Shown: positions 1 through 15,945 of the stretch, piece by piece
Layout: each line of letters opens with the position of its first letter
Numbering within the stretch: position 1 is the stretch's first letter
Source: Littorina saxatilis
Lineage: Eukaryota > Mollusca > Gastropoda > Littorinimorpha > Littorinidae
Reading direction: 5' to 3'
Assembly: GCF_037325665.1 (NCBI RefSeq)
Contig: NC_090255.1
Coordinates: 1,619,986-1,683,985, forward strand
DNA: 64,000 nt
Position numbers and translations under genes: made by a program
The notes under the pieces: generated by a model
The model's database searches: none
The model's input: the letters and a program-made list of their open reading frames with translations, nothing else
What the model was told of the DNA's origin: nothing

Positions 1-1492
1 CACTACCTTGTATACGCCCTGTATCGTGAAAACGTCTCAGATCTGGCCAGGCTATTACCGTACACTACCTTGTATACGCCCTGTATCGTGAAAACGTCTC
101 AGATCTGGCCAGGCTATTACCGTACACTACCTTGTATCGTGAAAACGTCTCAGATCTGGCCAGGCTATTACCGTACACTACCTTGTATACGCCCTGTATC
201 GTGAAAACGTCTCAGATCTGGCCAGGCTATTACCGTACACTACCTTGTATACGCCCTGTATCGTGAAAACGTCTCAGATCTGGCCAGGCTATTACCGTAC
301 ACTACCTTGTATACGCCCTGTATCGTGAAAACGTCTCAGATCTGGCCAGGCTATTACCGTACACTACCTTGTATCGTGAAAACGTCTCAGATCTGGCCAG
401 GCTATTACCGTACACTACCTTGTATACGCCCTGTATCGTGAAAACGTCTCAGATCTGGCCAGGCTATTACCGTACACTACCTTGTATACGCCCTGTATCG
501 TGAAAACGTCTCAGATCTGGCCAGGCTATTACCGTACACTACCTTGTATACGCCCTGTATCGTGAAAACGTCTCAGATCTGGCCAGGCTATTACCGTACA
601 CTACCTTGTATACGCCCTGTATCGTGAAAACGTCTCAGATCTGGCCAGGCTATTACCGTACACTACCTTGTATACGCCTTGTATCGTAAAAACGTCTCAG
701 ATCTGGCCAGGCTATTACCGTACACTACCTTGTATACGCCCTGTATCGTGAAAACGTCTCAGATCTGGCCAGGCTATTACCGTACACTACCTTGTATACG
801 CCTTGTATCGTAAAAACGTCTCAGATCTGGCCAGGCTATTACCGTACACTACCTTGTATACGCCCTGTATCGTGAAAACGTCTCAGATCTGGCCAGGCTA
901 TTACCGTACACTACCTTGTATACGCCCTGTATCGTGAAAACGTCTCAGATCTGGCCAGGCTATTACCGTACACTACCTTGTATACGCCCTGTATCGTGAA
1001 AACGTCTCAGACCTGGCCAGGCTATTACCGTACACTACCTTGTATACGCCCTGTATCGTGAAAACGTCTCAGACCTGGCCAGGCTATTACCGTACACTAC
1101 CTTGTATACGCCCTGTATCGTGAAAACGTCTCAGATCTGGCCAGGCTATTACCGTACACTACCTTGTATACGCCCTGTATCGTGAAAACGTCTCGGATCT
1201 GGCCAGGCTATTACCGTACACTACCTTGTATACGCCCTGTATCGTGAAAACGTCTCAGATCTGGCCAGGCTATTACCGTACACTACCTTGTATACGCCCT
1301 GTATCGTGAAAACGTCTCAGATCTGGCCAGGCTATTACCGTACACTACCTTGTATACGCCCTGTATCGTGAAAACGTCTCGGATCTGGCCAGGCTATTAC
1401 CGTACACTACCTTGTATACGCCCTGTATCTTGAAAACGTCTCAGATCTGGCCAGGCTATTACCGTACACTACCTTGTATACGCCCTGTATCG
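1..1492. repeat. 62-bp tandem satellite array
   Basis: About 24 head-to-tail copies of a 62-bp unit beginning cactaccttgtatacgccct; it runs off the left edge of the window. Two units (near 126-176 and 361-411) are shortened by 11 bp, and single-base variants (cagacctgg, cggatctgg, ccttgtatcgtaaa) recur in neighbouring units, as expected from unequal exchange. No open frame or gene is seen. The array ends at about 1492 and runs directly into a sequence starting agtaaacgcccacccc, which looks like part of a dispersed element. Confidence 0.97.
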
Positions 1493-1771
1493 AGTAAACG
1501 CCCACCCCCTTCTTTGGGCCGAAAGCTGTGCACAGGGTTTACTACTTAGTAAACGCCCACCCCCACTTCTGGATTGATGATGTCACGAACATTATTTCTT
1601 GAACATTTGTTTTCAGTTTTTGTAAACTTCCTCATGCGGTACAGAGAATTCACCCGTGTTTATAATGACAAGATGCCGTTATAAAGGCATACCGTCGATC
1701 AATACTCTCACCGCATTGCAGCAAAGTAATAAAAGAGAATTGAGATTTTCCAAGCTCTTCTGAAGTTAAAA
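1493..1771. other. Gene-free spacer with repeated AGTAAACGCCCACCCC motif
   Basis: The motif agtaaacgcccacccc occurs twice (about 1493 and 1546) next to the satellite edge, and a variant occurs near 4396. No coding exon or RNA gene is recognised here. Confidence 0.5.
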
Positions 1772-4050
<2,279 letters not shown>

Positions 4051-4385
4051 AATTTGATGGCTTGAATCAGTGCAATGAACTGACTGCCGCGTGTGCTTGT
4101 TTGTCATGTTTATTTGGCGTTGACTAACGCTGGTTCTACGAAGCATAACTTTAGTTATCTTTTCCAGTGTTCACCTGAGTTATGTCACAGCATTTGTTTT
4201 AGATTTCTTTCATGATATGCTTTTAGGTTTCGTTCTGGCGAGGCACGTGCATACACACGAACTCGTGTGTGTCAAACTGAAAGAGACATAGAGAGTGGAT
4301 AATCTATCCACAGAAACAAGTCCCATTGTCAATTGTATACCAAGCAACCAAATATTTCTATTTCTAACGAGAAACTGATCACGCA

Positions 4386-4480
4386 CATGGTGCAGTACCT
4401 AGTAAACACCCACCCATAACTTTTGGGCAAAATTGGTGCATAGGGGGGTGGGCGTATAGAAGGTAGTTTACGGTACATGG
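4386..4480. repeat. Short imperfect palindromic element related to the satellite
   Basis: It has a left arm with agtaaacacccaccc and a right arm with ggggtgggcgtatagaaggt, an imperfect inverted pair. Positions 4451-4475 match the reverse complement of the 62-bp satellite unit at 23 of 25 bases. It is probably a MITE-like or foldback sequence; the family is unknown. Confidence 0.5.
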
Positions 4481-6858
4481 GATAAGACTATCCTTCCACT
4501 GGCTCACATACCAACAAATGAACAGCTTATAGATTATCTGTGTGCACAGTAGGACAGTTTTGATGGAATAACTTTGTAAATGCTACCATTTAAAAAAAAA
4601 TAAAAAAAATATTTTGTTTAAAGAAATAAGTTCATCAACGCGGAAAGGAGTCATAGTGTTCATTGTTGGTGTGTGACCAAGTGGAGGGCTGGTTGTATCT
4701 CATGTGAAAGAATCGCCAGCATCATCATTATAATCATCCTCATCTCATTAATCATTCAAAAATTATAAATTACTTTTGTGATCCACCTCTTGTGCTCTCG
4801 GCTTGTGTGACCTTTTGAGAAATCGTTATCGCGTTTTGAGTCGCGGAAATATTTCAAGCTCTCGTCACTGTGTCGATATTGATGCTAACAGAAGCCACCA
4901 TTGTTTGGCCGATCAGTTGATGCAGACGATAAATCGCTGTTCACATTGTGGTGCATTGTGGTATAGAATGTTAGTTACGGAGGGTGGACGGTCTCAGCTC
5001 GTGTTCTCCTGTTCTGTACTGGTGAGTGTTTCCTTTATACTAAGCAATATGATTTCTTTAAACAGTTTATTTTTTTAAACAACAATCTTCGGTATGAATA
5101 TTTTACCAAAATATACCGTTGGTGTGAGAGACTGTTGCAGTTCCACTTTTTACCTTGTGTTTTAGATATACAATATCAAAGAACACACCAAAGTTATATT
5201 CAATACTTTACAACAGTCATGCTTCAAATCAATCTCGTAAAACACTGATGATTTAGATTACTGAATAAATTTATTGGTTGGTAATATTTCCGGATTCTTT
5301 AACAAACTATTTCTATTTTAGATCTAACGAATTTGCGTTCATAGTTAATTGTTCTTGCATTGACAGCTAGTTTTATGTCGAACTGGACTTATCTCAAATG
5401 GGCTGGTTAGTTACAAAGTCCGAATGTCCTGATGGAAGCCTGGATTCATATGATGACCGTAGCAGTGACGAACTTGATGAAGATCACTTGATGATGATGA
5501 TAATTAGTAGACGAGCTCCTTTTGCTCCTCGCTGGTGGATCACACTGGTGGCGTAGCTTGATTAGTTCACCCTTATCCCAGCGGATCCTAGACGCTCGAA
5601 CCCCTGGATCAAAGGTAATACTTGTTATTAACAACGGTATCCTAGGATCAAGGTTAATTTTGATTTCTTGCCCTATCTTCATGTCGGGCGGTTCGCAGAC
5701 AAACCAAGCATGGTTACTGAATAAAATACTAGATCTATATGCCGAACTAACTTGCAGCATGTACGTTTATGATTAACTTCATTAAACATTCTAAAACAAA
5801 TATATGCGACATAGATGTGAGTGTATAATAGCTGTTCCTTGATGGGCGCTCGATATTACAACGACACCTTACCTCTTGATGCTCCTTTCCGGACACTACT
5901 CTACGAGTCTGTGCGGCTGCGGGTTACATCTCAGGCCTTGGGATGGTAGGTTAGGTGCCGGCGGCTTTTCATCGGTGGTTACACAGGATTCTTGTTCCCC
6001 ACTTGTAGCCTCTCAGTACCCGGCAAATAGAGTGACCGTAATGGTTAGCGGTTCACGTTTCCTTCCTCCAAATAACTGTTTTCATCCCACGATGCAACTC
6101 CATGAGTTACGTAAATTCGCATATTAATGACGCAATAATGACGTTGATCCAACATGTAGATTCTCATACTAGTGACGTCATTACTTCGTCTCCAAGGTCT
6201 CGTAGACTCTTACCCCAATGGTGCAACAAAATATTTCAGTCTCGGCTAAACAAGAGTTGTTTGGAGTTGAGTCGTAACAGAGACGCAGTTGTACTCTTAG
6301 CCATTGTGTTCTTTCCTGTAGGAAGATGATTTTGTTTGATTGTTGTCGTCGCTGTTGCTGCTGTTGTTCTTGCTGATATTGTGCAGATGGAATAGGTCAT
6401 TTTTTTTAAAACAATTATTAAATTGTATTTATTTTGTATTTAATGTGGGTTTTTTTATACAGTTTTCAGGCTTTTGTGTGTGCAGATAAAGATCTTCCCA
6501 TGTAAACCGTCTCGTTATTTATTACATATCTGTCCTGACTTCTTACATGGACAAAAGCTTCCTTACATCTTAGTGCATATTACAGCCTGACTGTTTCCTG
6601 TAGAGAATAGAAATATTATGCTGAATGAATGTGGTCACTGACACTTGTGCCACTCAGCAAAACATAATGAAAAGAAATTTGTTTTCTCTTCATAAGAGGC
6701 AGACACGCTGTTCAGTCTTGGTGTGCTTCCTAAAAGGGGGAAGATGCTCCCCCCCCTTCCACCCCCCCCCCCCCCCCCCAAGTTAAAGCCTGGAGTGATC
6801 TATGGTGATACGCACGAGAAGGTACCTTCAGAACAATAATTATTTGTTCTGATCACAA
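4481..6858. other. Gene-free stretch
   Basis: There are several open frames of 75-104 codons on both strands, but none shows a domain, signal peptide or compatible splice partners that I recognise. Base composition is ordinary and somewhat AT-rich. A poly-C run lies at about 6763-6779. No RNA gene is seen. Confidence 0.5.
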
Positions 6859-6859
6859 G

Positions 6860-6884
6860 TTAGGGTTAGGGTTAGGGTTAGGGT
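6860..6884 (+). repeat. Short interstitial telomere-like tract (TTAGGG)4
   Basis: Four consecutive TTAGGG units in unique sequence just before the 25-bp minisatellite. TTAGGG is the usual molluscan telomere repeat, but four units inside a contig is an interstitial tract, not a chromosome end. Confidence 0.85.
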
Positions 6885-7033
6885 TTATGTCCATGTACCC
6901 GTTCTTCTTCCTTGTCAAACTGTAAACCAGCCACCACCCTGACGGGACACACAACCATCTTCCTTGTCAAAAGCCACAATGCAAAAACCCTAAATCTGTG
7001 TGAATGACAAATACGGTTAGTTGAGGAAATATG

Positions 7034-7613
7034 TGTGTACACACAGACCAGTGATACATGTGTACACACAGACCAGTGATACATGTGTACACACAGACCA
7101 GTGATAAATGTGTACACACAGACCAGTGATACATGTGTACACACAGACCAGTGATAAATGTGTACACACAGACCAGTGATAAATGTGTACACACAGACCA
7201 GTGATAAATGTGTACACACAGACCAGTGATACATGTGTACACACAGACCAGTGATAAATGTGAACACACAGACCAGTGATACATGTGTACACACAGACCA
7301 GTGATAAATGTGTATACACAGACCAGTGATAAATGTGTACACACAGACCAGTGATAAATGTGTACACACAGACCAGTGATACATGTGTACACACAGACCA
7401 GTGATAAATGTGTACACACAGACCAGTGATAAATGTGTACACACAGACCAGTGATAAATGTGTACACACAGACCAGTGATAAATGTGTACACACAGACCA
7501 GTGATAAATGTGTACACACAGACCAGTGATAAATGTGTACACACAGACCAGTGATACATGTGTACACACAGACCAGTGATAAATGTGTACACACAGACCA
7601 GTGATAAATGTGT
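7034..7613. repeat. 25-bp minisatellite, about 23 copies
   Basis: The unit is gtgataaatgtgtacacacagacca, with a frequent a/c variant (gataaatg or gatacatg). Because 25 is not a multiple of three and the unit lacks stops on the minus strand, three minus-strand frames stay open for about 190-240 codons. These are repeat artefacts. Confidence 0.97.
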
Positions 7614-8395
7614 AACCTTTATTGGCGAAGATTATACACACGTACACGTACAACGAAGATCGCTTTGCCTGTGATAGTGCACTACACAATGCGTGTTACT
7701 ATATTTAAATCCTTTTCACTTTTTTCCTGCTACATGTCATGATCAGCAAGCAGATACAAATAGACCGGATGTAGAAGTCAGAAATCAGAATGTTTGTTCG
7801 ACTGGAAGTAGTTCAACGATGATCGTACAGGCAGGAAATCCTGCGAAGCTAAATTTGCTTTCATATACTCATCTTGAACACACGGCCAGTATGTCATATA
7901 CTGTGAATCAAAACGGAAAATATTATTCGTCAGGGGACCGTCAGAAAGAAATGACATGCAGCAAAATGAATAGATAATAAAATTAAAAAAATACAAGAAA
8001 GGTACGTTTATGGACGTTTTGATTATAAAAAAACCATTCACCAAGACTTCGATCTATTAATATATTAATGTATAAAGTGGAAAACAAGCTACGTTTAACA
8101 GATCAATGTAGATGCATATTTGGCACCTTTGCCAACGTCTTTCTGTTTACTTGTTACTTCTTTACTGAACAGAGGAATTTTCATCATTCTAAGGTCACGG
8201 ATGTACTGACCTAAACGTGAATATTATGTCAAGGGAAATCAATCGGTACATACTTTTGTGAGTGACTATCTTTGCGAGGGTTGCCCCACTGACCATTTTG
8301 CTTCGATTTTGTCTCTGCAGATCTCTGCAGACGCGTTTATGCAGAAAAGAGAAGTAGGAAGGAGTTACAATTGTGAGGCTTGACCGAGGGCGCAC
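7614..8395. other. Gene-free stretch upstream of the Ig gene
   Basis: No exon is recognised. Open frames of 66-94 codons have no support. It may contain promoter or 5' UTR sequence of the Ig-domain gene starting at 8753, but I see no clear TATA box or initiator. Confidence 0.4.
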
Positions 8396-8730
8396 CCTGC
8401 ATCTCTACACAGCAGCCTCTAGGGTTGTAGTTGGCGCTGCCGCTACAAGACTGATCCATTGCCTGCATCTCTACACAGCAGTCTCTAGGGTTGTAGCTGG
8501 CGCTGCCGCTACAAGACTGATCCATTGCCTGCATCTCTACACAGCAGTCTCTAGGGTTGTAGCTGGCGCTGCCGCTACAAGACTGATCCATTGCCTGCAT
8601 CTCAACACAGCAGCCTCCAGGGTGGTAGTTGGCGCTGCCGCTACAAGACTGATCCATTGCCTGCATCTCTACACAGCAGCCTCTAGGGTTGTAGTTGGCG
8701 CTGCCGCTACAAGACTGATCCATTGCCTGC
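8396..8730. repeat. 66-bp tandem repeat (5 copies) just upstream of the Ig-gene start codon
   Basis: Five units of about 66-67 bp beginning cctgcatctctacacagcag. The array ends about 22 bp before the ATG at 8753, so it probably lies in the 5' UTR or proximal promoter of the Ig gene. The unit length is a multiple of three and is open on both strands. The minus-strand frame (8337-8783) reads as a leader-like N terminus plus five 22-aa Cys-containing repeats. Confidence 0.93.
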
Positions 8731-8752
8731 ACGACACACAGGGAGAGAAGAC

Positions 8753-8825
8753 ATGGCGGGAGGGACACGCCTGGCATCAACACTGCTCCTCTCTGTCTTC
8801 CTCTTTGTTCGGGCTCAGGATGACA
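8753..8825 (+). CDS. Ig gene exon 1: start codon and signal peptide
   Basis: The ATG at 8753 opens [20 protein letters not shown] followed by AQDD, a textbook secretory leader (basic residue, hydrophobic core, small residue at the cut site). The donor is gtcagt at 8826, a modest match, leaving phase 1. This start was chosen because the leader is ideal and the phase joins exon 2 exactly. Confidence 0.8.
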
Positions 8826-11022
8826 GTCAGTTTTTCCTCTTGACCTTGCTTCTTACAATGCATACAATTGGCCTTGAAGCCTAATTTATTTACACGTCCT
8901 ATGTCAACATTTAAGAAGAGTCTTAAAGAGCATCTGTATCTCACAAACAGCAAATATGTATTGCTTACACTTTCAGTACAAAACATCTTTCGCTAGGTAA
9001 TATGGAGTATTTTGATTTGTATAAACTTCCATCTTTTTGCTACTTCTCATGCTACTTGTTGCCGGTTTGCAAACTATATGGAAAGAATGATATGGACATT
9101 GGTAAATGCAATTGTGCTCTGACGATGAATACACATTTCCTTTAATATTGTGTCCTGTTGTATTATTGCGCACAGTCCGAGAGCCCCCCAAGATCGAGGA
9201 GCCTGCATCAGCTAAAGAGTTGTTCTATGACGAAGGTGTGGACGTCACGCTGGAGTGCAGAGCTTCTGGACAACCTACAACTCTGTACGTATGCAAACAT
9301 GTTGATAAATATACATAATTTGCTAATCATGCAGTGCTTTTCCTTTTTCTTCTTCTTTTTCTATTTGGTCACCCTCATCCAGGGACCTATAATATAGGTC
9401 TATGCCCTCACCCTTTTGCTTTCTGAACCTTTTCCACTATTAGAACGCACGAACAGCTCTGCCACTAGAATGCACTGATGCGAGCAACACAGAAAGTAAC
9501 ACCACCACCTTTACATTTAAAAGAAAACGGTACTTTCGCTAGCTGATTACATACCATTTATGTCAGTGCAAGTTTGATGAGGCTCTCTGTGACTATAACT
9601 GTGATCTCATGAGATGACGACGACCATCTGAATTAAACTAGATGTATATTCCCACCCCTTAACCCAACACTCGCACTTTTACATCACATGAGGTGCATGC
9701 CACTTTTGTGTGTACAGATACGAGTGGTACTGGAATGGCGCTCCAATTGAATCTACAAACCAAGCCATCTCCTATGACTCCTCAACAGGCATCCTGACCA
9801 TAAAGGGTCTGACCACGCGTGAAGAAGGCTTCTACAACTGTCGGGCCAGGAACACCTTCCCTAACGGAATGTCCGCTGTGGCCATCTCACACAAGATTGA
9901 AGTGCGCCGAGCACGTAAGTGGGATACTGTTATGCTGCACATTGGCTGATATTTTCCTTACTTGATTTGGACAATTCAGGCTGTGCATTTTTACTAATGA
10001 ATTTATAAATAGCCATTCCAATGAAGAGAATAATCGTCTTTCTAATTAACTTCTAGCAGAAGTGCATTCATTAGAAGTTGCTAACCACCATTTTGTCCAA
10101 TCGGATTTCCCCAAAAGCCGATGTTACTAGAAATAAAATGAGTAATTCTGAGAAATCGTTCATCAATAGTATTCGATAATTATTCAACCCTTTAATAAAT
10201 GGATTTTCAATACATCACTAAAGCCTTTGGAGTGAATTAAAATGAATAAAATACGAGTTGAGAAAATAAAGAACAAGTCGCGTAAGGCGAAATTACTACA
10301 TTTAGTCAAGCTGTGGAACTCACAGAATGAAACCGAACGCACTGCATTTTTTCACAATGACCGTAGTCCGCCGCTAGTGCAAAAGGCAGTAAAAGTGACA
10401 AGCCTGTTCAGCGCGGTAGCGGTTGCGCTGTGCTGCATAGCACGCTTTACTGTACCTCTCTTCGTTTTAACTTTCTGAGCGTGTTTTTAATCCAAACATA
10501 TCATATCTATATGTTTTTGGAATCAGGAACCGACAAGGAATACGATGAAATTGTTTTTAAAACGATTTCAGAAATTTAATTTTAATCATAATATTTATAT
10601 TTTAAATTTTCAGAGCTTGTTTTTAATCCGAATATAACATATTTATATGTTTTTGGAATCAGAACATGATAAAAAATAAAATAAAAGTAATTTTGGATCG
10701 TTTTATAAAAAAAAAATTTAATTACAATTTTCAGATATTTAATGACCAAAGTCATCAATTGATTTGTAAGCCTCCATGCTGAAATGCAATACCAAAGTCC
10801 GGCCTTTGTCGAAGATTGCTTGGCCAAAATTTCAATCAATTTGATTGAAAAATGAAGGTGTGACAGTGCCGCCTCAACTTTTACAAAAAACCGGATATGA
10901 CGTCATCAAAGACATTTATCGAAAAAAAGAAAAAAACGTCTGGGGATTTCATACCCAAAAACTCTCATGTAAAATTTCATAAAGATCGGTCCAGTAGTTT
11001 AGTCTGAATCGCTCTACACACA

Positions 11023-11086
<64 letters not shown>

Positions 11087-12005
11087 ACGACCCTCGTCTC
11101 GATTCCCCCTCTATGTTAAAACATTTAGTCAAAACTTGACTAAATGTAGCAAGTTGAAACATTACAGCAATACAAAATTGAAAAATTTCCATTACTGCTA
11201 TCACTTTAAACAAGTCGCATAAGGCGAAATTACTACATTTAGTCAAGCTGTTGAACTCACACGAATGAAATTGAACGCACTGCTTTTTTCACAATGACCG
11301 TAGTCCGCCGCTCGTGCAAAACGCAGTGAAATTAACGAGCCTGTTTAGCGCGAATGTGGTTGCGCTGTGCTGCATAGCACGCTTTTCTGTACCTCTCTTC
11401 GTTTTAACTTTCTGAGCGTGTTTTAATCCAAACATATCATATCTATATGTTTTTGGAATCAGGAACCGACAAGGAATAAGTTCCAATTGTTTTTAAATCG
11501 ATTTCGGAAATTTTATTCTAATCATAATTTTTATGTTTTTAATTTTCAGAGCTTGTTTTTAATCCGAATATAACATATTCATATGTTTTTGGAATCAGAA
11601 CATGATGAAGAATAAGATGAACGTAATTTTGGATCATTTTATAAAAACATAATTTTAATTACAATTTTCAGATTTTTAATTACCAAAGTCATCACTTAAT
11701 TTTTAAGCCATCAAGCTGAAATGCAATACCAGGGTCCGGCCTTTGTCGAAGATTGCTTTGCCAAAATTTCAATAAATTGTGTAACAGTGCCGCCTCAACT
11801 TTTACAAAAAGCCGGATATGACGTCATCAAAGACATTAATCCAAAAAATGAAAAATATGTCTGGGGATATCATACCTAGGAACTCTCATGTAAAATTTCA
11901 TAAAGATCGGTCCAGTAGTTTAGTCTGAATCGCTCTACACACACACACACACACACACACGCACAGACAGACAGACAGACATACAGACAGACAGACAGAC
12001 AGACA

Positions 12006-12081
<76 letters not shown>

Positions 12082-15000
12082 ACGACCCTCATCTCGATTC
12101 CCCCTCTATGTAAATACAAACTCAAGGAGCATTAATGTTAAGCGTGATGGACATAATGTTGGCAGTCTAGCTTCAAAATACATTGACCAATCTCCTCAAG
12201 GCACTGACGTCATTTCGTAAAAGGATTTCACTACCCAGAATCCCAAACGGTTTGGGAGATTTTGATTATATAGTTCAGGAGGATGACAGCTCAATGGGCG
12301 GTTCATTAAATAAAGGGAGGCAAGCGGTTAAAAACCGGCTTCGACAGTGCCAATGAAGAGGGATACCAAATTGTAAATCATATACCTGTGCTTGTAGGTA
12401 TTGAGCCCTGGGAAAAGCACGAAGACAGAACCAAAACGGCGACTGAGGGGAACTACGTCTTCATTTCGTGTGGGGAAACCCTGCCAAAGTACTACGGTAC
12501 CACCACCTTCAAGTGGTACACGGTGGAGGGTGAAGATGATCTTCTTGAAGTGGCGGAAGATGACCGGGTCTTCATTGACAGCAAAGGTGTGTGTTGCAAG
12601 ATGTGTGCATATTTGCAAGACTACTTTGGCCTGTGTATAGTACTTCTTGCTTGTGATAATGGTTTCTGCTTTTGTCTCTTATACAACCATTTCGCAGGAA
12701 TTTGAATTATGTCGACTCTCTTAAGGGATAACAGTACATGTATACACATGCTTTTGATGCCATGAAGAGATTTAAATATCTAATAGTTTGAGTATGCGAA
12801 TCAGCAAGGGAGGTAACTCATTTCTCACAAAGTTTGTTTTGACATTTTCTTTCAAATTGTTCTTTGAATGAATTCGGAAATCTCCTCCGTGATGGAAATG
12901 GGAACAAATGCCCTAGGATGCTGTTAAACACCAGGCAAAGCAGGGTCCTGGCCGCTAGTATTAAATTTAAAGGCAGTTTTGTGAATACAAATGCTGAAAC
13001 ACAGACTTGACAAAAGCTTCACAGGACCATCAATGTAGAATGTGGAGAACGGAGGGGGTGGGGGGGGGGGGGGGTAATGTCTTTCTGTGTTACAGCTTCC
13101 ATTACACGAAACTAAATAATAACAAGGGTTGCTTTCTATTCTCCACACTATATATGTGTGTATTTCAGGAACCCTGCACTTTACCTACGTTCTCCGGAAA
13201 GATGAATCGTCCAACAGATACCACTCCTGTGCCATGTCCAACATGGTTGAAGGGCGAATCACTCTGGGAGGAAGAACCAAGCTTGTGGTCCAGAGGTTAA
13301 ACTCCAGTAAGAGTTATATGCCCTTGTAGCACACGTGATGCTTTGCATATGTCTACGTCCGTTCTGCCAGCAGAATATAATAATAGACGAACTCCGAAAA
13401 TACAACTGACGGGTTTGTTTGGTTTGGGAAAGAGTGAACACTCTTACTTGTAGTGAGGCAAGCTGTCTACACGTGCTCCCTGTTCCCGTGTTTTAGACAC
13501 ACCACTCGCTTGTGAAAGGCCAGTAATGTCACGTTGGGAACTTTGCCTTTAAAAAAAGAAGAAGAGTAGCCTATTTAGTCTTATTCCCCCTTCTGCTTCT
13601 TTACCTCTGTAAACTTGTAGGGGTAGTTATTTTTCGATAATGACCCAGCAACCAAACAAATAACGACCCAGCAACAGCTTGAATCCTCGATAGTGCAATG
13701 GGTTGAAAAGTTGTTCCGTTTCGGTACTACTTTTTGCGACTGAAAAGTTCCGAACGCTCTAATGTACGAAGTATACATCTCTGGAGCAAACAATACAAAC
13801 ATACCGCATTTAAATTAACAACTACAGGCCGGAACACATGAATCTCCATATAAAATCCATGAGTTCGGTTGTTTTCTGAATCTAGATCTGCCGTGCTCAA
13901 ACCGTTCATCACAAGCAATTTCCCAAGGCAAGTAACTCATACTTTGTCTAGCGACAAGAGTAGTTCCCCTTCTTTTCACTCAGTTTCTTCGACAACAAAC
14001 TGCAATCCGACGGTCAGTTTTCAACAATATTTCATTTAATAAACAGATCACACGCAACCAAATGCACACAATCATCTCATCAATTTAAACAACATAAAGG
14101 GGTTTCATACACTATTTTCCCCAGAAAACTGAACTTCATACAGTTTTTAACGTTGGAACACGGGTGCAAAAGTTCGTCTGCTAGTCCCATTTGACGAAAA
14201 AACATTATCCTAAGCGATACCAAAACATATACAGAACACACAATATCTGTCTTTGCCGCCACAGCAGAATAACAGCATATCTGTGTACTTGATTTTACAA
14301 AATAGGAAAACTGACAAGAAGTGTTAACAGAATGGAATGATTTGCACGGAACTATACAACCGCGCATGAATCGATCGCCTGCGCAGGTTGACTGGTTGAG
14401 AGAATAGGATTCGATCAAACTTTCGCAAAAAAACTCCTCTTTTCTTTGAATAACTGAAGAAAGGAGGAATAAAGAGGTTACACACCTCGTCTCAGTGATT
14501 ATAAAAAATAATGGTCTCAGTTCGCGGTCATGAAAAAGCTCGCTAAAGCTCGCATTTTTCATGATCCGCTAACTTCGACCATTATTTTTAATAATCACTG
14601 AGACTCGGCATGTAACCTCTACTTACACAACCCATGGTCCATACAAACCCGACAGCGTTCTTTCCGAAGATCGTCGATTTGAAGTGAATGAGCTATGTTT
14701 AATGTAAATTACAAAACCTTGTCGTTTTGATCATTATCTGTCATTTGGTCATTGGCAGTTCAGTTCAGGTCTATGCTGTTGAAACAGAACAGTCGCAGTT
14801 ATCTTCTGGAAAACATCATCTCAGTCTGTTGTTGATTGCAGTCCCTGAGGTGAAGCCCGCCTTGCAGTTCTCCACACAGATGGCGGGACAAGCGGCCTTG
14901 ACCTTTGAACGCAACACTGAAGGGCAGTTGGAGTGTTTCTTCAGCGGGTAGTAAGTGTGTTTAGTTAAACAATCATATAAATAGACATTTACTATTAATC

Positions 15001-15884
15001 ACAGTTCCTAGTAATAACACATGGCAGTTGCTGATAACTGTATTCTTACAGTCTCTATTGTGTTGTATTGATCATTCTGTATCTAACCTCCTTGAGTGTC
15101 TTCCAGTGTACATGGCCAAAACAATACAGTGCCCTCCATAGAATGGCAGGACAATGCTGGCAACACAATCGTCAGTGGTACTGACCGCTACACCATTGAG
15201 AGCCACGGCAGAGTGCTGAGGATCGCCAGTCTGGTGGAGGCAGACGAAAAACCCTTCACTTGTATTGGTCGCAACAGGATTGGAACAGCTAAGGGCAGAA
15301 TGACCCTCAACGTTACATGTATGTTTAAAACTCTCTCACTCTCTCTCTCTCTCCCATCAACCTTATGGGACTCGGCAAGTGATAATTCATTAAAACCAAT
15401 AATTAGATTGCACAATCGAGCTTTCAAAGTAATTTTATTAAAGAAAACAATCCTGTGTGAGGTAGACTACATAAATGTAGGCATTCTCCCTCTGAAGAAA
15501 AGACTAGGCACCTCATGAGCAAAATTATCACTGGATGTGGACCTGAAACTCTACGTGCCAAATTTACCATGAGGAATTCACACCAATCAATGAGATTGAA
15601 CACTCCTATTCATCGGATTGACTTGTTTAAGTCCAGTTTAATTTATTCCGATTCCAGTCTCTGGAATTCTCTTCCAACCTTCCTGCGGCAAACTAACAGC
15701 ACACATGTTTTAAGAGCAGATATTTGTCTTATTTAAATAAGTCAAAATAAATGTAATTTGTCTTAAAAAGGTATTTATTTTGTTTGTATTTAACATGTCA
15801 CTCTCTTTTTACATTTAGTCAAGTTTTGACTAAATGTTTTAACATAGATGGGGAATCGAGACGAGGGTCGTGGTGTGTGTGTGT

Positions 15885-15945
<61 letters not shown>

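Noticed and set aside
4803-5078. 91-codon plus-strand frame, and 84-104-codon frames at 5446-5776
   Set aside because: No recognisable domain, no splice partners, frames open on both strands; could not be supported as genes.
6860-6884. Chromosome end
   Set aside because: Only four TTAGGG units with unique sequence on both sides; an interstitial tract.
7034-7613. CRISPR-like array
   Set aside because: Units are contiguous without spacers and the context is a eukaryotic genome.
6878-7689. Three overlapping minus-strand frames of 191-240 codons
   Set aside because: They are translations of the 25-bp minisatellite; the unit has no minus-strand stop and shifts frame each copy, so all frames stay open. 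No domain or splice context.
14080-14562. 160-codon minus frame in Ig intron 5
   Set aside because: Overlaps one arm of the long hairpin and lacks any domain; more likely chance.
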